This document shows, piece by piece, positions 1 to 8,749 of a DNA stretch of 64,000 bases. A program made the position numbers and the translations under genes. The stretch is from the NCBI GenBank assembly GCA_963843595.1, contig CAWJLG010000015.1:1-64000 (forward strand), given 5' to 3'. The stretch comes from CAIWHR01 sp963843595 (GTDB lineage: Bacteria; Pseudomonadota; Gammaproteobacteria; Burkholderiales; Casimicrobiaceae). The notes under the pieces are model-generated. The model made no database searches. It saw only the letters and a list, made by a program, of their open reading frames with translations, and was not told the DNA's origin. Each line of letters starts with the position of its first letter. The first letter of the stretch is position 1.

Positions 1-36
1 TGAACAACTGCCGATCGCGGCGCGCCGCGACCCGGC

Positions 37-483
37 CTACCGCAGGCTCGAAGGCAGAACCCGGAAGTCTTCGGTGCGCGACATCGCGCGCATCGCCTCG
101 TGCAGCGCCGGCGGCGGCGCAATGAGCTTTCGCGCATCCAGGTCGAGCCAGCCGCCGACGCTGGTGACGCTTGCCGCCGGTTTGCCGTCGTCGCGAAAGA
201 ATTCGTTGCGCAGCGCGAACCGGCTGCCGTCGTCGGCGAGGCCGGCCATCTCCAGCGTTGCGCGGATCCGCTCCAGCAAGCGGATCTCCCGAAAGTACTC
301 GACCTCGTCCCGCATCACCACGGGACCGATGCGCAGCCGTGACAGCTCGGGCATCGGGACTCCGTGCGCGGCGAAGTACATCATCCGCAGATCCACCGCC
401 TTGTCGAGGTACGCGGTGTTGCGCAGGTGGGCATTGAAGTCCATGTCGCCCCAGCCCGCGACGAAGATCGTCTCGAAGGTCAT
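37..483 (-). CDS. acyl-CoA thioesterase, 4HBT hot-dog fold
   Basis: A 148-residue protein of the YbgC/4-hydroxybenzoyl-CoA thioesterase type, which hydrolyses acyl-CoA thioesters in the cytoplasm. The N-terminal stretch with GDMDFNAHLRN carries the Asp of the hot-dog active site in the family position, and the overall length is normal. The frame is open for another 53 codons upstream, but I chose the ATG at 483 because AGGGGG lies just before it and homology-like sequence begins there. It is transcribed leftward; the other genes of its neighbourhood lie outside the window. Substrate is unknown. Confidence 0.75.
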   Translation of the reverse strand: MTFETIFVAGWGDMDFNAHLRNTAYLDKAVDLRMMYFAAHGVPMPELSRLRIGPVVMRDEVEYFREIRLLERIRATLEMAGLADDGSRFALRNEFFRDDGKPAASVTSVGGWLDLDARKLIAPPPALHEAMRAMSRTEDFRVLPSSLR

Positions 484-738
484 GCGTTGGCCCCCTGGCA
501 TCTTGCGCGCATCGTGGCGTGGAAGGTGCCGGCCTTGCGCCAACGTCTGGCGCCACTGATGGCGGCAGTCGCTTGCGGTGACCAATCTATCACTTTCGAC
601 ATAGCGGAAACCGGGATCCCTCTTCCGTTCGGCGAGGGCCATCTACCACGCCCGGCAGATTCCCGTGGTGCGTCGTCCGCTGGAGAATGTGCTCCACCAC
701 GGACATCCCGCACGTGGCTGCAGACGACGGAGGTACCC

Positions 739-1030
739 ATGAGCCACCCCAATCACGACCATGGAACGACCCACCAGGCGCGGACATCGGTGCGGCGGTG
801 CGGCGGTCGCGACGGTCTGCGTCGTCGGCCTCGCCGGCCTGATCTTTCTGCACGCCGAGCGTCAGGGCTTGCAGTCGGGCGCGACGGCTTACATCACGCC
901 TGCAACGGATGCCGCTGCAACCGCTTTCCTCCACGCGCCGGCGACGGACAGCAGTGTTCCCAGCGCGGACCAGGTCTTCGCTTCCCGCCCGACATCGGCA
1001 AACGCCGGCGAATCGGTACCGACGTTCTAG
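739..1030 (+). CDS. small His-rich-head membrane protein, frameshifted
   Basis: A strong ribosome site (GGAGG, five bases before the ATG) starts a frame with a His-rich head (SHPNHDHGTTH). That frame loses sense after about 20 codons, while the next frame holds a good transmembrane segment (around AAVATVCVVGLAGLIFLH) and a soluble tail ending at 1030. Removing one base near 799 (the T in CGG-T-GCG) joins them into a single-pass protein of about 96 residues. The family is not recognised. An alternative start at 761 in the second frame has no ribosome site. The His-rich head may bind metal, which is a guess. Confidence 0.5.
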
Positions 1031-1144
1031 GGACGCGACGATGGGGCCCGCACTTTGCAACACCGTGGTTCACGCCGGCGCGTTCTTTCGTCCTACATCC
1101 GGACGTTAGCGCGCCGGCGTCGACCCTCGCCTCGCCTGATCACG

Positions 1145-1792
1145 TCAATCGAGAAAGCGCTGCGCGGCGAGCACGGCCGCCGTGCGGTTGCGCACGTCGA
1201 GCGCCCGGAACACCGCCAGCAGATGCACCTTGACGGTGCCTTCGGTGACGCCGAGTTCGCGCGCGATCACCTTGTTCGCCTTGCCTTGCGCAAGCAGCCG
1301 CAGCACGTCGAGCTGGCGCGCGGTGAGGCCCGCACCGGTTGTGCTGGCCGCTTGCGCGTGGGCGTCGGTTTCCTGCAGCAGGCGCGGCGGAACATAGATT
1401 CCGCCAGCGAGAATGAGCCGCACCGCGCCCACGATCACCTCGGCCGGATCGGATTTCGGGATGAAGCCGGACACGCCGAGCTCGAGCAGCGCCGACGCGA
1501 GCCCGGGCCGATGCTCGGCCGACACAACCGCCACCGGCACCAGCGGCGCCGTGGCGCGCACGGAGCGCGCGACGTCGAGGCCACGCCCTCCGGGCATATT
1601 GAGATCGACGAGCAGCAGATCGATGTCGGGGCGTTCGGCGACGAGCGCAAGCGTGGTCGGCAGATCGGACGCTTCGACGAAGCGCGTCGCCGGTCCGAGC
1701 GCCTGCAACGCGCTGCGCAGGGCGGCGCGCATGATCGGATGATCGTCGGCAATGGCGATGAGCACCCCGGCCCCCTCATTGTCGTCGGTCAT
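1145..1792 (-). CDS. NarL/FixJ-type response regulator
   Basis: A 215-residue two-component response regulator. Residues 10-125 form a receiver domain with the acidic pair D16/D17, the phospho-acceptor D63 in LLLVDLNMPGG and the conserved K113. Residues about 155-210 are a LuxR-type helix-turn-helix (LTARQLDVLRLLAQGKANK, then EGTVKVHL). It is transcribed away from the hybrid kinase gene at 2256, with about 460 bases between their starts, so the pair is likely cognate. The kinase's own receiver domain may compete for, or relay, the phosphate. Target genes are not evident from the sequence. Confidence 0.9.
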   Translation of the reverse strand: MTDDNEGAGVLIAIADDHPIMRAALRSALQALGPATRFVEASDLPTTLALVAERPDIDLLLVDLNMPGGRGLDVARSVRATAPLVPVAVVSAEHRPGLASALLELGVSGFIPKSDPAEVIVGAVRLILAGGIYVPPRLLQETDAHAQAASTTGAGLTARQLDVLRLLAQGKANKVIARELGVTEGTVKVHLLAVFRALDVRNRTAAVLAAQRFLD

Positions 1793-1861
1793 TCGCGCGC
1801 AGGCTTCGATTGAGCAACGGTTTCATTATAGGCACAATCCCCGGATCGGTGCGTCGCGGAA

Positions 1862-2269
1862 ATGCCCCGCATATCCATCGGCGCCAACAACGGAAGGCAC
1901 GCCGCGGCGGCGATGGATGTCGGTTGCCTGGAACGAGCCCGCAGCGAGCACGCGAGCGCGACGACCCGCGACGATCGCGCTGACGCACTCGCGTGCGTCG
2001 CGCCCGTGCGCGAGCGGGTCTATCGCGATGCCGGGCCGCAGGTGCGGGTGGCTCCCCGGATCGATGCGCTCGACGCACAAATCGAACGCGGCTACCCCGA
2101 GCTCGACGCGGCGACCGCCGATCTCGCGGGAGCGCAGGCTGCCGGCTACCGCGACTGCGATCCCTGGTGGAATCGGGCGGCAATGGCCGAAGTCGCCGCG
2201 CGTGCGCGCGAACGCAATCGGCAGCCCGAGTGCGTCGTGCCGCTGGTGGGCGGGCATGTTGGGAAGTGA
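1862..2269 (+). CDS. hypothetical protein upstream of hybrid kinase
   Basis: A 135-residue frame with strong G/C preference at third codon positions. It overlaps the start of the hybrid kinase gene by 14 bases, which is why I prefer it to the longer opposite-strand frame. It is Ala/Arg-rich with a cysteine-containing end (QPECVVPLVGG) and a DCDPWWN motif near residue 100. No signal peptide or membrane segment is obvious. I do not recognise a family. Overlap with the kinase suggests translational coupling and perhaps a role in the same signalling system. Confidence 0.5.
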   Translation: MPRISIGANNGRHAAAAMDVGCLERARSEHASATTRDDRADALACVAPVRERVYRDAGPQVRVAPRIDALDAQIERGYPELDAATADLAGAQAAGYRDCDPWWNRAAMAEVAARARERNRQPECVVPLVGGHVGK

Positions 2270-4659
2270 ACCGGCGCGTACGCTTGCCGCATTCGGCGCG
2301 CCCGCGAACGCGGGCACGCATGCAACCTGGAATCGACTTCTGTTCGCGCTGGCGCTGGTTGTCGCGTCGGTTTTCCCTGCCGTGGCGGTGGCGGAATCCG
2401 CTGACGTGCAGACGCTGACGCAGGCGACGTTCGTCCGATCCGACGCCGCCACGCCCCCATCCGATGCCGGCGAAATCCTGACGCTGCCGGATACGTGGGA
2501 CCTGCGCCGTCCGGGCGTGGCCGGGTACGCGTGGTATGTCGTGGACTGGCCGCTCGCCGCGGTGCCGGACGAATTGCGGGCGATCTATCTCACGGCGACG
2601 ACGCTCCCCACCCAGGTGTTCGTCAACGGTGTCTCCGTTGGCCTCACCGGTTCGCTCACCGGTCGCCGGCCCCGCACCTGGGAGCAGTCGGAACTCTTCG
2701 AAGTCCCGACCGACCTGCTGCACACGGGCACGAACCGGATTGCACTGCGCGTGAACTCGCCGCGCGCTGGCATCGGCGGGATGGGTCCGATCGTTGCGGG
2801 ACCGTACGCCGCGGTGCGCGAGCTGCGGCTGCGCGATCTTCTGGTCCACACGATCGGGCCGGCGATCGTCAGCGTGACGGTTGTCGTCGTCGGACTGTCC
2901 ATCATCGTGCTGTGGCTGCGCCGGCGCGATCCGGCGTACCTGCTGTTCGGTTCCGCAGCGGTCCTGTGGGGGCTGCACACCGCGGTGTCGCTGCTGCCGG
3001 AACCGCTGTTGCCGCAGCCGCACTGGACGATCTGGTGGCACGCGGTGTACATGTTGTTCGTCGTGCTGCTGTGCCTGTTCTGCGTGCGCTTCGCCGGTGT
3101 GGAATGGCGCGCCTACCGCCGGGCCTCGGTCGCGTTCGCCGTCGGCGTGGTGCCCGTGCTGTACGCGGCGAACGCCGCCGGGCGTCGTCGGCGAGGCATC
3201 GGCGTGGGTGCGACTCACCGGCATTGCGTTCGTCGCCGTCGCGCTGACGGCGGTGGCGCGACACGCACTCGCGATGCGCAACGGTGAGAGCCTGCTGCTG
3301 TTCGCGACTGGCGCCGTCGCGATCGCGTTCGGCATCCACGATTGGCTCGCGGATCGGGACCCTCTCGCCCTACGTCCGGTTTGGCTTGTTCCCTACTCGG
3401 CGCTGGCGTTCCTGGTGCTCGTCGGCTGGATCCTCACCGACCGCTTCGTCCGGGCGCTCAGCGAATACGAACAGCTGAACGCCGATCTCGAGCGGCGAAT
3501 CGCCGCCAAGAGCGCCGCCCTCGAATCCCAGCTCGCGCAGACACACCAGGCGAAGGATGCCGCCGAGGCGGCGAATCGCGCCAAGAGCCATTTCCTGGCG
3601 GCGGCTAGCCACGATCTGCGCCAGCCGCTCCATGCCCTCGGGCTGTTCGCCGCGGCGCTGCCCGGCTACATCCGCGACGCCGAAGGCGCCGCGCTGGTCC
3701 ATCGGATCCGGAGCTCGGTCGCCTCCCTCGAGGCGCTGCTCTCCGCGCTGCTCGACATCTCGAAGCTCGACGCCGGCGTCATCGTCGCGCAGCCGCGGTC
3801 GCTGCGGCTGGACGAGCTCTTCGAGCGCCTGGCCAACGATTTCGCGCCGGAAGCTCTGGAGAAGTCGCTCAAGCTTGCCGTCGTCCCCACACGGCTCATC
3901 GTCCGCTCCGACCCCGCGCTCCTCGAGCGGATCGTGCGCAATATCGTCGCGAACGCACTGCGCTACACCACGCAAGGCGGCGTGGTCGTCGGTGCCCGGC
4001 GACGGGGCGATCGCGTCGCGATCGAGGTCTGGGACTCCGGACCGGGGATCGAGGCGAGGGAGCGTGAGCGGATCTTCGAGGAGTTCTATCAGATCGGCAA
4101 TCCGGAGCGCGATCGCACGCGTGGTCTCGGCCTCGGCCTCGCGATCGTCCGGCGGCTGGCGGACCTGCTCGGCCACGACGTGGAAGTCGCCTCCAGACCG
4201 GGGCGCGGCTCGACGTTTCGCGTGATCGTTGCGACCGGCGATCCTGCGTCAGTGTTGCCCGCGACCGTGGAACAGGCGCCGGTGCCAGGCTCGATGACCG
4301 GCCGTCGTGTGGTGGTCATCGACGACGAGGCGTCGGTGCGGGAGAGCACACGCAATCTGCTGGCGTTGTGGGGGTGCATCGTCGTCGCTGCCGCCGGGCC
4401 CGACGAGGCCCTCGCCGAGCTCGACGGCGCCGTGCCGTCGGCGCTGCTCGTCGACTATCGTCTGCGCGGCGGCCTGGACGGCCTGACGGCGATCGATCGC
4501 ATGCGCGAAGCGGTCGGCAAGGACGTGCCGGCGATGCTCGTTTCCGGCGAAAGCTCCGCCGACGAGCTGGCGCGGATCAAGGCGAGCGGCTTTCTCGTGC
4601 TGCACAAACCGGTGCCCCCGGCGAAGCTGCGCAGCGCGCTGGCGCATCTCCTGTCGTAA
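2256..4659 (+). CDS. hybrid sensor kinase, 7TMR-DISM type, one frameshift
   Basis: Membrane-bound hybrid histidine kinase of about 800 residues. Order: hydrophobic leader (about 22-45), periplasmic jelly-roll sensor of the 7TMR-DISM type, seven-helix membrane region (about 200-390), coiled linker, HisKA with SHDLRQPLHALG (His near residue 452), HATPase_c with DSGPGI and GLGLGLAIVRRL, then a C-terminal receiver domain (VVVIDDE, phospho-Asp in LLVDYRLRGG). The frame breaks in the membrane region near 3175 (GCCGCCGGGCGTCGTC) and resumes one base later (+1), so one extra base is likely. The start ATG overlaps the preceding gene. Probably signals to the divergent NarL-type regulator. Confidence 0.85.
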
Positions 4660-4730
4660 GGGTGTCGTCGGGTCGGTCTAACCTGCGCGTCCGCCTCGCC
4701 CCGACTGGGCACGCGATCCTGACTTCGAGC

Positions 4731-5318
4731 CTATGCGTCTTCGCTGGCGCTCAGGACATTTTCGATTCGCCGATCCGGGACCAGCCATATCAGCGCGACC
4801 AGCACGTAGATGCCGCCGGAAAACCACTGCGACCAGAATGCCGCGGGAATGGCGACGAGGTAGAGGATCGGCGAGAGCTTGCCCTTCCAGTCGCTGCCGA
4901 TGGCGGACTTGAGCAACGATCCGTGACCCTGCGACGCGATGATGATCTGCTGCAGGGCCCAGTACGCGATGGCGGCCATCAGCAGCACGAATCCGTACAG
5001 AGCGGTCGGCGCCGCTGCGAAGTGGTTCTCGCCCATCCAGCCGGTGACGAAGGGGACCAGCGAGAGCCAGAACAAGAGGTGCAGATTCGCCCACAGGATC
5101 GCCCCCGTCACTTTCCGGGTCGCGTGCAGCATGTGGTGATGATTGTTCCAGTAGATGCCGAGGTAGACGAAGCTCAGCACGTAGCTCAGGAACACGGGGA
5201 CCAGCGGCTGCAGCGAAGCCAGGTCCTCGCCATGCGGGACCTTCAGTTCCAGCACCATGATGGTGATGATGATGGCCAGCACACCATCGCTGAAGGCTTC
5301 GAGTCGGGTTTTACCCAC
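4731..5318 (-). CDS. TMEM175-family potassium channel (DUF1211)
   Basis: A 195-residue integral membrane protein with about six hydrophobic helices. It opens with RLEAFSDGVLAI, the RxxxFSDG signature of the TMEM175/DUF1211 family, whose bacterial members form tetrameric K+ channels without the classical selectivity filter. A histidine-rich stretch (NNHHHMLH) follows helix 3, also typical. It lies between the sensor kinase (convergent) and chaA (same strand, 58 bases upstream), so two cation-transport genes are adjacent and may share a transcript. Confidence 0.8.
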   Translation of the reverse strand: MGKTRLEAFSDGVLAIIITIMVLELKVPHGEDLASLQPLVPVFLSYVLSFVYLGIYWNNHHHMLHATRKVTGAILWANLHLLFWLSLVPFVTGWMGENHFAAAPTALYGFVLLMAAIAYWALQQIIIASQGHGSLLKSAIGSDWKGKLSPILYLVAIPAAFWSQWFSGGIYVLVALIWLVPDRRIENVLSASEDA

Positions 5319-5376
5319 GTGCGGGCCGGGCCGTCGAGAAAAGGGTGCGGCGGTGGATCGTGCTAACGGATGAGCG

Positions 5377-6471
5377 TCAAGGCACGACCGTCATCAGCAG
5401 GTAGACGGCAAAGATCACGACATGGACCGCGCCCTGCAGCACCGTGGTCCGACCCGTTCCGAGCGACAGCGTCGCGACCATCAGCGACAGGAGCAGGAGC
5501 ACGGTCGACTTCTCGTCGATTCCCAGCGTCAGCGACCAGCCGTTGAGCAGTGAGACGATGGCCACCGTCGGAATGGTCAGGCCGATCGTGGCCAACGCCG
5601 AGCCCAAGGCGAGATTCAGGCTGCTCTGGAGCCGGTTCGAGCGCGCGGCATTGAGCGAGGCCAGCCCCTCCGGCAACAGGACGATGGTGGCGATGAGGAT
5701 GCCTACCACGGCCTTCGGCGCACCCGCACTCGCGACGGCAGCCTCGACGGTGGGCGAAATCGCCTTGGCCAGCAGGACGACGGCGCCGAGCGACGCGAGC
5801 AGCAACGCGGCGCTGGCGTAGGTCACCTTGGCCGTGGGCGGCGGTGCGTGGATCTCCTCGCCGGCGGCCGCTTGGGCCGGCAGAAAATAGTCGCGGTGGC
5901 GAACCACCTGCACGAAGACGAACGTTCCGTAGAGCAGCAGCGACACGGCGGCGACGAAGCCGAGCTGACTGGGGCTGTAGACGGGGCCGGGAATCGTCGT
6001 CGTGTAGTTCGGCAGCACGAGCGCCAGCACCACGATGGCCGCCAGCGTCGCAAGCGACGCGCTCACGCCATAGAGCCCGAAGCTCTGTTCGCCGTGGCGG
6101 GATCCGCCCACGAGCAGGCACAACCCCACGATGCCGTTCAGGATGATCATGACCGTGGCGAACACCGTGTCCCTAGCCAGCGCCGAGGCTGCCGGCCCGC
6201 CGACCAGCATCAGAGAGACAATCAGCCCGACCTCGATCACCGTTACCGCCGCGGCCAGAACGAGCGTGCCCAACGGCTCGCCCACCCGATGGGCGACGAC
6301 TTCCGCATGATGCACCGCTGCGATGACGGCACCGACGAGCCCGAGCGCAAGAAGCAGCGCGTAGCCGCCGCCGAAGCCGGCCCAGTGACCCCCGAGGAGC
6401 AGCCAGCCCACGGCCGGGGCGGCGATCGTCCAGGCGGGAAGTGGCGAAGGCGTCTTCATCGTCGGCGTCAT
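5377..6471 (-). CDS. chaA: ChaA-type Ca2+/H+ antiporter
   Basis: A 364-residue cation/proton antiporter of the CaCA superfamily with about eleven hydrophobic helices. The two repeats carry acidic motifs: AAAVTVIEVGLIVSLM in the first half and LLPEGLASLNAARSNRLQ in the second, matching alpha-repeats of ChaA. The frame is open 13 codons further upstream, but the ATG at 6471 is preceded by GAGG. It likely exports Ca2+, Na+ or K+ in exchange for protons at high pH. Confidence 0.85.
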   Translation of the reverse strand: MTPTMKTPSPLPAWTIAAPAVGWLLLGGHWAGFGGGYALLLALGLVGAVIAAVHHAEVVAHRVGEPLGTLVLAAAVTVIEVGLIVSLMLVGGPAASALARDTVFATVMIILNGIVGLCLLVGGSRHGEQSFGLYGVSASLATLAAIVVLALVLPNYTTTIPGPVYSPSQLGFVAAVSLLLYGTFVFVQVVRHRDYFLPAQAAAGEEIHAPPPTAKVTYASAALLLASLGAVVLLAKAISPTVEAAVASAGAPKAVVGILIATIVLLPEGLASLNAARSNRLQSSLNLALGSALATIGLTIPTVAIVSLLNGWSLTLGIDEKSTVLLLLSLMVATLSLGTGRTTVLQGAVHVVIFAVYLLMTVVP

Positions 6472-6579
6472 CGCCTCGAAGCATACCGAACCTGTGGCGC
6501 CCGGCGACAAGCCGACGTCCCAGGACTTCCGGGGAAACGCGTTCGCCGGAACGACGGACGCGAACTGAGGCGGCCTCCG

Positions 6580-7272
6580 TCAGCCGCGCGCCAACCCCGC
6601 CAGCGCCGCCCGGTCGACGACGCGAATGCGCTCGCGCCCGAGATCGACCCAGCCGCGATCCTCGAAGTTGCGCAGCAGGCGCGAGACGATCTCGCGCACG
6701 CTGCCCAGTTCGTCGGCCAGCGCCTGGTGCGTCGCGTGGATCTCGCCCGTCTCCGCATCGCGGTTGACGAGGAGCGCGGCGAGGCGCTGGTCGAGCTTCT
6801 GGTAGGCGATGGCCTCGACCACCTGCATCAGCGACGCCAGGCGTTCGCCGAACAGCGAGAAGACGTGACGGCGGAAGGTTTCGTCCTCGGCGATCAGCGC
6901 TTCGAACGCGGGCGGGGGAAGGATCAGCAGCTCGACGTCCGTCTCGGCGATGCCGGAGGCGTCGTAGTGCGCCTTGGCCAGAAGGCAACTGCCGGACAAC
7001 AGGCACGAATCGCCCGGCTTGACGCGGTAGAGCTGCAATTCGCGGCCGTTGGGATAGCGCTGCAGCACCTTGATTGATCCGGAGAGCACCAGCGGAAAGC
7101 CACCGCACGGCGAGTGCTCGCTGAACATCACCGTGCCGGCGGGCGCCTTGCGGTAGATGCCGTCGCGCGCAATGTGCTCGAGCGTGGCGGCCGGCGCGTC
7201 GGCGAGCGCCGGGAACGTTTCCGCGACGCGGGCGGCGAGCGGCGAGAGGGTGGAGGTCAAGGCAGCTTCCAT
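6580..7272 (-). CDS. Crp/Fnr-family transcription regulator, candidate regulator of the sulfur island
   Basis: A 230-residue regulator with an N-terminal cyclic-nucleotide-binding-type barrel (about 15-130) and a C-terminal winged helix. It lacks the N-terminal Fe-S cysteines of Fnr but has C56, C90 and C96 in the barrel (SPCGG, GDSCLLSGSC), a possible thiol or persulfide sensor. The recognition helix reads SVREIVSRLL: R193, E194 and R198 align with Crp R180/E181/R185, which read GTGA half-sites, and S197 resembles Fnr. GTGA-N6-TCAC-type palindromes occur at four places in the adjacent island, so this protein may bind them. A ribosome site AGGAG precedes the start. Confidence 0.85.
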   Translation of the reverse strand: MEAALTSTLSPLAARVAETFPALADAPAATLEHIARDGIYRKAPAGTVMFSEHSPCGGFPLVLSGSIKVLQRYPNGRELQLYRVKPGDSCLLSGSCLLAKAHYDASGIAETDVELLILPPPAFEALIAEDETFRRHVFSLFGERLASLMQVVEAIAYQKLDQRLAALLVNRDAETGEIHATHQALADELGSVREIVSRLLRNFEDRGWVDLGRERIRVVDRAALAGLARG

Positions 7273-7299
7273 GGCGCGTCCGGCTCCTGCAACCTTGAC

Positions 7300-7305
7300 A
7301 TTCTA
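7300..7305 (-). promoter_or_regulatory. candidate -10 element of the Crp/Fnr gene
   Basis: On the minus strand the bases read TAGAAT, five of six matches to the sigma-70 -10 consensus. It would start transcription near 7292 and give a leader of about 20 bases with the AGGAG ribosome site. No good -35 is visible 17 bases upstream, as expected if an activator is needed or the call is wrong. The overlapping plus-strand TACAAT (7304-7309) could serve the divergent gene at 7316. Confidence 0.35.
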
Positions 7306-7315
7306 CAATGACGGC

Positions 7316-7981
7316 ATGGATCTCACTTCCGTCGCCTTCCCGGCCTCCTGGATCGTGGCGACGTGGGCGCTTGCCGTGCCCGTCGGGTGGTGGGCATTGC
7401 GCGCCGCCCCGTGGCAGCGGTTCGGCGAGAGCGAACCCGTCCACGTCTGGTACGGCGCGATCTTCGGCCTCATCCTCCTGTGGAATATCCAGGCGACCGT
7501 CGGCGAAGGCTTCACCTTCCATTTGCTCGGCGTCGCGGCCTTCACGCTGCTCGTCGGCGCGCCGCTGGCGCTCGCCGGCACCGCATTGGCGGTGGGCGTG
7601 AACGTCGCGGTGCGCGGCGGATACGCGCTCAATGCCGCGCTGGTCTGGCTGACGATGGCGGCGGTGCCGATTGCCGTCGCTTCGTTGGTTCGGGCGTTCT
7701 CGGAGCGGCGGCTGCCGCCGAATTTCTTCGTCTACATCTTCGTGGTCACGTTTTTCGGGGCGGCGCTCTCGCTCGGAGCGGCCGGCATTGCCGGAGCGCT
7801 TGCGCTCACCGAAGGCGCCGGGCGGCCGTCCGACATCGTGTTCGGAGAGTATGTGCCGTACCTGCTCTACCTCGCGTTCGGCGAGGCGACGCTTACCGGC
7901 ATGGCGTTGACGCTGGCCGTCGTCTACCGGCCGGAGTGGGTTGCTTCGTTCGACGACGCGCGTTACCTGGTCGGTCGGTAG
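7316..7981 (+). CDS. CbiM-like energy-coupling-factor permease protein
   Basis: A 221-residue membrane protein with about six helices, divergent from the Crp/Fnr gene. It resembles the stand-alone CbiM-type proteins (PF01891) of betaproteobacteria: conserved FHLLGVAAFTLL, RLPPNFFVYIF, FFGAALSL and the ending YRPEWVASFDDARYL. CbiM is the membrane S-component of cobalt/nickel ECF importers, but no CbiO ATPase is nearby, so the transported ion and mechanism are unknown. A TACAAT hexamer only seven bases before the ATG suggests a near-leaderless transcript. The frame is open upstream; I chose the ATG at 7316 because conserved sequence begins there. Confidence 0.7.
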   Translation: MDLTSVAFPASWIVATWALAVPVGWWALRAAPWQRFGESEPVHVWYGAIFGLILLWNIQATVGEGFTFHLLGVAAFTLLVGAPLALAGTALAVGVNVAVRGGYALNAALVWLTMAAVPIAVASLVRAFSERRLPPNFFVYIFVVTFFGAALSLGAAGIAGALALTEGAGRPSDIVFGEYVPYLLYLAFGEATLTGMALTLAVVYRPEWVASFDDARYLVGR

Positions 7982-8334
7982 CGGCGACCGGCGTGGGAGG
8001 AACGGAGACGCCCCAATCGGGTGCGCGACGGTATCCGGGTTCCGACGTCGTATGCGGCATCGGCGCCGCAAGCCTGAAGGCGGAGCGCGGCGGGGGATTG
8101 CGCCGGAGCCACGCCGAATGGGTGGAGGGTCGTCGGGATTCCTCTCCGGGGGATCGCCGATCCGATTTGCGTCCGCACAACAGCCACCGCGGGAATTTGC
8201 TCCCCGGCACCGGGTCGAAGCGTGACTGCGGTCACAGACGAGGCATAATCACGCCCCGTAGCATCGCCGCCGTCCGATCCGACGACCCCGCACGGGCGTC
8301 CCATTTTCCAATCGCGATTCCAGGAGTCCACCGC
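7982..8334. other. intergenic region with one Crp-type palindrome
   Basis: A 353-base gap. Frames crossing it have poor codon use and I see no gene. Its downstream end holds the palindrome listed at 8221 and a CATAAT hexamer at 8244-8249, the likely control region of the small secreted protein at 8335. Confidence 0.6.
8221..8236. promoter_or_regulatory. Crp/Fnr-type palindrome GTGA-CTGCGG-TCAC
   Basis: A perfect GTGA-N6-TCAC palindrome, flanked by C on the left and A on the right, 100 bases before the small secreted protein gene. A CATAAT -10-like hexamer follows at 8244-8249. That places the site over the -35 region rather than at -41.5, so repression or a different start point is possible. 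It is one of four such palindromes in the sulfur island. Confidence 0.55.
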
Positions 8335-8586
8335 ATGAACAAGTTGCTTTCGATCCTCGTTGGTTCCGTGTTTGCCCTCTCGGGCGCTGCCGCGCTCGCC
8401 GCCGACCCGCCGAAGGACGCGCCGAAGAAGACCGAGGCCCCGGCACTGCAAAAGCCGGCCGACGTCACCGCCGAAGCCTGGGCCAAGATGACCGACGCCG
8501 AGAAGGCGAAGGCCGTCGAGAAAGCCAAGATGGCCGCGCCGGCCGCCGAAGCGCCGGCAAAGAAGCCCAAGAAGGGCGGCTGCTGA
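8335..8586 (+). CDS. small secreted Lys/Ala/Pro-rich protein with C-terminal cysteine
   Basis: An 83-residue protein with a clear Sec signal peptide (about residues 1-22, ending SGAAALAA-DP). The mature part is low-complexity, rich in Lys, Ala and Pro, with KMTDAEKAKAVEKAK in the middle and the end KKPKKGGC. The single cysteine is the last residue. A ribosome site CAGGAG precedes the ATG and a strong terminator follows, so it is a genuine one-gene unit. The family is not recognised; an exposed terminal thiol in a sulfur island could carry sulfur or bind metal, which is speculation. Confidence 0.7.
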   Translation: MNKLLSILVGSVFALSGAAALAADPPKDAPKKTEAPALQKPADVTAEAWAKMTDAEKAKAVEKAKMAAPAAEAPAKKPKKGGC

Positions 8587-8609
8587 AACAGCGCCGACCG
8601 GCAAACGGA

Positions 8610-8642
8610 AACGGGGAGCCCTGGGCTCCCCGTTCTGTCTTT
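8610..8642 (+). terminator. rho-independent terminator
   Basis: A perfect 11-base-pair stem (AACGGGGAGCC with GGCTCCCCGTT) around a CTG loop, followed by CTGTCTTT. It lies 24 bases after the stop of the small secreted protein and before the convergent rhodanese gene. Confidence 0.85.
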
Positions 8643-8749
8643 GGCAAGTGCCGAACGGACCGCGTTGTCCAGCCCGCGCCGCGGCGTGCCGGTCGCGCGG
8701 CGGAAGGCGAGGAAGGCGTTCCGTTCCTTGGCGCCGTGGTGCGCCGGCC

